The notes below the pieces were generated by a model, which was given only the letters and a program-made list of their open reading frames with translations, was not told where the DNA came from and searched no databases. This document shows positions 58,513 through 64,000 of a stretch of 64,000 bases of DNA, in pieces. The first letter of the stretch is position 1. Each line of letters starts with the position of its first letter. The stretch comes from Lumnitzera littorea (Eukaryota; Streptophyta; Magnoliopsida; Myrtales; Combretaceae), in NCBI GenBank assembly GCA_024138015.1, contig JAMXBB010000007.1, forward strand, positions 90,981,925 through 91,045,924, read 5' to 3'. Both the position numbers and the translations under genes were made by a program.

Positions 58513-60080
58513 TAAGGAGTATTGGCAAATTGTCTCAGGAGGAATTCTAGAAATAGCTGCTATCACAATAGTATCATAGATAAAAAAACTAAAATGGACA
58601 GTTTGAGGTTGAGGTTGAAGCACCTCAAGCCAAGATCTATATGCTTAAAGCCATTGATTTTATAACCTTAGAAACCATGCTCTACAAAGACATATCTAAG
58701 TAGATAGTCATCTTCTTTGTTTTAATTTCAACAATTAATTACATGTGGGGTATCTTAAAAGTATAACTTTAGGAAATTTTGGAGAAAGTATGTTTAAAGA
58801 ATCCAAATCTAAGTTGATACATGTTTTATGTTGAGAACTCAAAACACTTCAAATGGACTTAAGAGAATCAATATAGATTATTTCTCTAAAGTCAAACAAT
58901 TTTTAATAAGATGAAAATCCATGGAGATAGGATGCGAATAACACTATTACTAAAATGTACCTAGATTCGTGACATCAAAATTTACTTTTGTACTTATTCT
59001 ATCGAAGAATCTAATGATATTGATGAGCTTTCCCTCGAAGAATCACAAAACTCACTACTTACTCTTAAATAGAAGTTCAAAAAGCATATAAGGATGAACA
59101 TGCATTGAATGCCTTAAATAATGATCATTTGGTGACTTCAAAAGCAAGTAAAAGAAGTATAGACAATAAAAGGATAATAGGAACTAGTAGCAGCAACAGC
59201 AATAACAACAGCATGACAATTAGTTTTATGGTTCTCAAGAAAGAGGATGATAGTCCATTTAACTACTTACAAACCAAGGGCAAAAGATAAGTCTTATATA
59301 AAATGCTATAGATGCCATGTTTATGAATATCATATTTGAATACCATATTAATTTGCTCAAGAGCAATAGAGAAAAATCATATCTATAGAAAGTAAGGAGG
59401 AAATATCTTTTTTAATGGTTCATCATGACAAGAAAGAAGCTAATAAAAAGTTATGATATCTAGACATGGGATATAACAATCATATGTGTGGTGATAAATT
59501 AGTTCTTTGGATGAATCATTATGATATAATGTGATATTTCGTAAATGGCCAAAATTTTGAAGTTCTTATCATGGGTAAAGTAGAATTAATCATTTAGACT
59601 AAAGGAAGTATTATCCAAACCATTTGCAATGTCCCTTTTCTTCCATATTTGAAATCCAATTTATTGAGTACTATTGGCTACAAGAGAAGATAATGAGATT
59701 TCTATAAAAGATGGAGTTTACCAAAATCATGATGCCAATTGGCTTAATTGCTAAAGTTGCAAAGTAGCAAACAAAATGCTTTTTCTACATCTTTACCATG
59801 TTAACCAAACATGCTTCTCAACTATATCAACAATTATGGTTTGGTTATGGCAATTTTGCTATGGTTATCTGAGACAGTTAGAAATTTCTCAAGTACATCA
59901 TATGCTTACAAAGAATGCATCGCCAGCAAACAACATAAGAGCTATTTCCAAAAGAAAAAGCTTGAAGAGCAAGAAAATTGTTGAAGACTATATACTATGA
60001 GAATTGTAAGCCAATAAATCCCACTTCTGAAGAAGGTGAACCATATATGTTGATTTTTACTAATAATTTACGTAAAAGAA
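58513..60080 (+). pseudogene. Ty1/copia gag to pre-integrase remnant
   Basis: Plus-strand copia coding relic. Gag (UBN2-like) is seen as NKMKIHGDRM near 58,910 and YSIEESNDIDELSLEESQNS near 59,000. A zinc-knuckle remnant CYRCHVYEYHI is near 59,305. A protease-side YLDMGYNNHMCGDK near 59,460 matches the copia WYLDTGCSNHMTG motif with the catalytic Asp kept. The pre-integrase region reads LWQFCYGYLRQLEISQV near 59,845. Stops and shifts are frequent, and no integrase core, RT or LTR was found, so it is truncated. Element D lies directly to its left and may have inserted into it. Confidence 0.72.
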
Positions 60081-60323
60081 CCTTGGTTTATTTTCTATAG
60101 GAAAATTTTCAAACTTTAATAGATTTTGAATGCTATAAAACTATGGTTGAGAAAAAAGCAAGTAGTCTAATACAAATATTATACCCAAATTGTGGAAGGG
60201 GATATAATTTGCATGAATTTGTAAATTTTTGCAAAGAGCATTGCATCAAATGACATCTAACCATAAAATAGTAAAATGGCATGTACAAAAGAAAAAAATT
60301 GCACAATTTTAAACATGATAAGT
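60081..60323. other. Short non-coding remnant
   Basis: AT-rich tail of the copia relic with no recognised motif, ending where the next LTR-like sequence begins. Confidence 0.4.
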
Positions 60324-63300
60324 TGTCATGACCCTAAAAATGGTCTAGTAGTAATAAACCACAGTGTACTAATTAGAAATAACTATATATTATTTGCCAA
60401 TTACTCACAATAAGCACATGAAGTATCAGCACTAGAATAATCACAAAATATCATAAACTTAATGATATAAAACAAAGTTTAAATATTAATAATTAATTAT
60501 AATCTTACAAACATACTAAAGATAAGTCAAAAGTCCTTTAAATAAAACATATTACAACTAACTAATCATATTTCTTTCCTAATTACATAAATTTGAATTC
60601 CTTAGTTACTCTTCCCCAATCTGGCTCCTAAGCCTTTAATTCTCACCAAGGGTTTGGATCATCTAGGGTAGACTCAGTAAGGTTCTTACAAGAAATCAAA
60701 GCTATTGAGATATAAAATACAGTCAACTCAATGAGATATCCATTCATACCACCTTTCAAGTAAGTTGATTAAACAAGCAAATGCTATGCAATCAAACAAA
60801 CATATGCAACAATACATGTGGCCTTCCAATATCTAGCATGAAGTCTAGGGTTTATTCTCCCCTTGACCTTTGGTTAAGGATTCTTAGTTCCACCAGTATC
60901 CAAGCATCCAATTTAACATAAAGTTCACTTAGCATAATAGCCTTGGCTACCAAAACAAAATAGTCATATAATCTATATTTTCGGCTAAACTAATACCCAT
61001 GTTAGTAAAATGATCAAGAGATAATGCTTCTTGATTGGTCTCAAGGGAATCAAACGGGTAACATTCTCCCTAACCTTACAAGAGAACTAAACTCTTAGTT
61101 ATCTAGAAGAATCAACAAATGTTTAACCTAGAATCACCATAATTCCTAAAAAGATGGATCTTTTGGTTAGCCAAAGGAACCAAAAAAAAAAAAATTGTTC
61201 ATGAAGGCCGTTTAAATAAGTCATAAGAGAAGAATATCTTGATCAGTCCCAAAAAAGGCCAAATGAAATTAAGAAACAATACCTTCCTTAACAACCCAAA
61301 TAATTAAGGAGTGATCAAATCCTTGATTATCCTCCAAATATATGTATGCCAAAATATAAGAATGGACATGACCTCGTTTAATGCACAACCATCTTTAAAA
61401 TCACTTAGTTTGCAATAAACGAGGAAGGTTTTAGCCTTTCTAGTTTTTATGTGACAATGGTGGCAATAAAAGAGAATTATGCAACATGTTATGCATAACC
61501 ACTTTAAGATTTAGATTTCGATATGCTTTACTTTCATTTATTTTAGTGATCACCCAAAAGATTACACAATCACAATCATCAACTATAGTTTCACGAATAA
61601 TCTTTAAATATCTTAACAAATAAACCAAACACATATGTTTCCTAAATACCCCATGCAGAACAAGTTAATTATATAAAAATTAAAGTTGCAAATAATCTAC
61701 AAGTACATACAAGTGATAATCATCGTAGATACTCACTTAACCATCTTCTAATCATCATAGTAATCCTCTAAGAGATCTAAATCAAAAGTACCTAAAAGAA
61801 TAGAAGTAATTAGGAAACATACTTGATTACTAAAATCTTATGCTTTGTCCCAATCTTTTTCTTTTGTAAGTCTTTTATTTCTTAGATTCATCATCTTTAA
61901 TGGTTTTTTTTTTTCCATATCATATATGAATGGTTCTTATTCGAAGTCTAAGTAGTTCAAATGTCCATGAATGTCTTTAGTTCTTATTCCATAATTTTTT
62001 GGTCCTCACATAAGATTCAAATCATTAAGATATTGAGATAATATGTCCATATGTTATATAAGAATAGAAATATGCCCATAAGGTCTAAATTAGGAGAAGT
62101 TTAATCAGACATGATATGTGAGTTGTTTTTTAGGCACAACTTTGTCTACTTGTCTTAGTTTTCATCATTTAAACCTTTTGTTTTAGGGAAACTCTTTTAG
62201 TTTCTTTCTTGAACTTTCTAAAAAAGGGTTATGAAGCTTCATTTTTAGAAAACTGTTTTAAAATGAGTAAGGGTTTGAGAAAGACTTCCTTTCCTTAAAC
62301 AACTTTGAAAATCATATTAGGACTATACATGAAATAAAAGTATTACTTAATTTTAAAACTTCATGAGAATAAAATGTTTTTGAAAATGACTCTTTTGACT
62401 TGAAAAAGTTTAGAGTTTGAATCAAAACAAAGCTTAAGCATAAATTTAGTAAAGAACATAAAAGTTTCACTTCAAGTTTCCTTTTGTCTTGAATGTAGAA
62501 AACTCTTTGTTTCATAAGCAATCAATTGATGAAGATCATTGTTCCATGGAATTTTTGGCCAAATTTGCTAGTTGTGCATATTTTGAACAAAAGTCAACTC
62601 TAACAGTTTAGAGTATAACTCCAAAATAAGCATGGAGTGGACGAAGAATTAACATATTTGTTCTGCTATGAGTGTGTTAAGGTTATGAACTTGTAATCTC
62701 TAATATGATGATTGAATCGATTCCATGATTATGAGTTCATTAGATATTACTCATTTTTTGAACTTAACAAGTGTTACTTATGTGCATGTACCAATTGAGA
62801 GAAGAAGTTAAATGACAAAGGAGAAAAGTGTATCTTCCTAGGTGTTAGTGATTAATCAGGAAAAAAATATGTAAGTGTTTGAATTTCAATCTTAGGCAAA
62901 ATAGTGTCTCAACTTTTATTTGTTTATTTATTTCTATTTAATACTCATAAGCTTAAGTAATGTTCAATTTAGTGTCTTCATTAGTCCACTTATTTATAGA
63001 TATTAAGGTTTCTTTTTTTATTTTTTTGGATAAAAAGCACTACAACTATTCGTACCTACAATTTTTGGTAATATGGTGTCTAAATTCTTGGTATTGTACT
63101 TTCAAATTTTCATTCATAGCATTACAATAATTAAACATACCCATAAAATAACTTTGTCTAATTTTATTCCTAAACACATTTCTAGTATTCTAACTCTCAA
63201 TTATCATTCAAATAATGCTATCTATACTTAAATCCTATGGCATGCATGTGCTTTCTCAAATTCTATATTTCTAAATATTAAATCTCAATCTAAGCTTAAG

Positions 63301-64000
63301 TCTACATAAACAAATAGCAAGATTATTATTAAAATCACATGAATCGATAAGTAAACCTCAAAACTACTACTCTCACACATGTAGCACCACACATATATTT
63401 CTCAATACCTATTTAATCATCAACATGCTTCAATTTCATGGTTATATTTTATTTTAATGTTATATCATCCAATCAATTCCAAATTAGGAGATTGTGTTCC
63501 TTACCTTAATAGTAGCTTGAACTTAGCTCCTTAAATCCAAGAAAATTTGCTACTACATCCGGATGATCTAAAATCACCGCTATTACTTCTTGAATCACCT
63601 TCCATTAACAAATTGTTACTTGCTTATCTAAATTTATATGTCAATCATAATAGTAAACAAATATCAAATTAAGCTCCATAACATCAAGTTAAAGAAATGG
63701 GTCTTACCATACTACAATATCCATACTCTAATTGTATAGAATAGATCTCTTGATTCTTTAAGTCATCCAAATTGATCAAAAGTAGCATACAACTAATACT
63801 TATTCATCTAAAAATTAAATAAAATTTAATTCCACCAAAATTTGGTTACTTACTATATTTTCTTTTGAATCTTGAATGCTAGTCTCTTGAATACTTTATG
63901 AATCTTTCAATTGATCAGTTCAACCTAAAAAATCAAAATTGAATCTCCATTGATTATCTATGCTCATGCTACTCTTGAGGTATTGGGAAGGTTATTCTTT
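60324..64000. repeat. Long LTR-like sequence, runs off the window
   Basis: Starts TGTCATGACCC, the opening type shared with LTR F and common in plant Ty3/gypsy LTRs. It then shows the same layout as the A-type LTRs: a CTCAATGAGATAT word near 60,728, CTCCCCTTGACC near 60,860 and GATACTCACTTAACCATC near 61,728. No gene or coding remnant was found in 3.7 kb. The far end is not seen, so length, orientation and target duplication are unknown; the call is by layout only. Confidence 0.45.

Noticed and set aside
1..64000. CRISPR arrays, bacterial operons, tRNA genes
   Set aside because: No regularly spaced identical repeats with unique spacers and no cloverleaf with A and B boxes were recognised; the content is plant nuclear.

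Overview
The window is AT-rich nuclear DNA from a flowering plant, probably a eudicot. The evidence is a Cassandra-type TRIM carrying 5S rRNA-like LTRs, several old Ty3/gypsy elements, a copia fragment, a plant DUF247 gene relic, and one intact gene of the plant TM9/EMP70 (nonaspanin) family. The genus cannot be told from sequence alone. Apart from the one gene and the DUF247 relic, nearly everything that can be identified is retrotransposon wreckage with many stops and frameshifts.

Layout. 1-4,046: AT-rich remnants with a complete small Cassandra element at 815-1,356 and an LTR-like promoter relic near 2,400-2,950. 4,047-27,871: a pile of minus-strand Ty3/gypsy relics: A (3.4-kb LTR 4,047-7,446 plus gag-pol to about 12,290), B (about 13,395-18,091 with LTR-like flank to 19,640), C (pol fragment 19,640-22,055), a GT/CA microsatellite built around an inverted repeat, and a second copy of the A-type LTR (about 23,280-27,871) interrupted by a copia-type LTR. 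27,872-32,450: no recognisable gene. 32,460-35,299: promoter, 5'UTR intron made of five ~100-bp tandem units, and an uninterrupted 657-codon TM9 superfamily gene. 36,913-38,708: DUF247 gene relic on the minus strand with one plausible intron, two frameshifts and an AT-rich insertion.

40,392-58,512 is a three-level nest. A Tat-like Ty3/gypsy element D (LTRs 516/517 bp, near-matching TSD CAAGG/TAAGG, minus-strand gag-pol, plus-strand antisense ORF of the 'putative gypsy transposase' type) holds element E (45,862-55,834, plus-strand gag-pol, LTRs about 0.85-0.88 kb). E holds in its integrase C-terminal region a 3.4-kb solo LTR F (51,363-54,746, TSD AGAGG/AGAGC). D itself appears to sit in or beside a plus-strand copia relic (58,513 to about 60,080). 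60,324-64,000 is the start of another long LTR that runs off the window.

The only gene likely to work is the TM9 gene, a nine-span Golgi/endosome membrane protein with a C-terminal K-x-D retrieval motif. I see no convincing new biological system. The points most worth checking are the complete Cassandra relic, the resolved nesting, the tandem-repeat leader intron of the TM9 gene, the large hairpin at 22 kb, and palindromes next to LTR TATA boxes.
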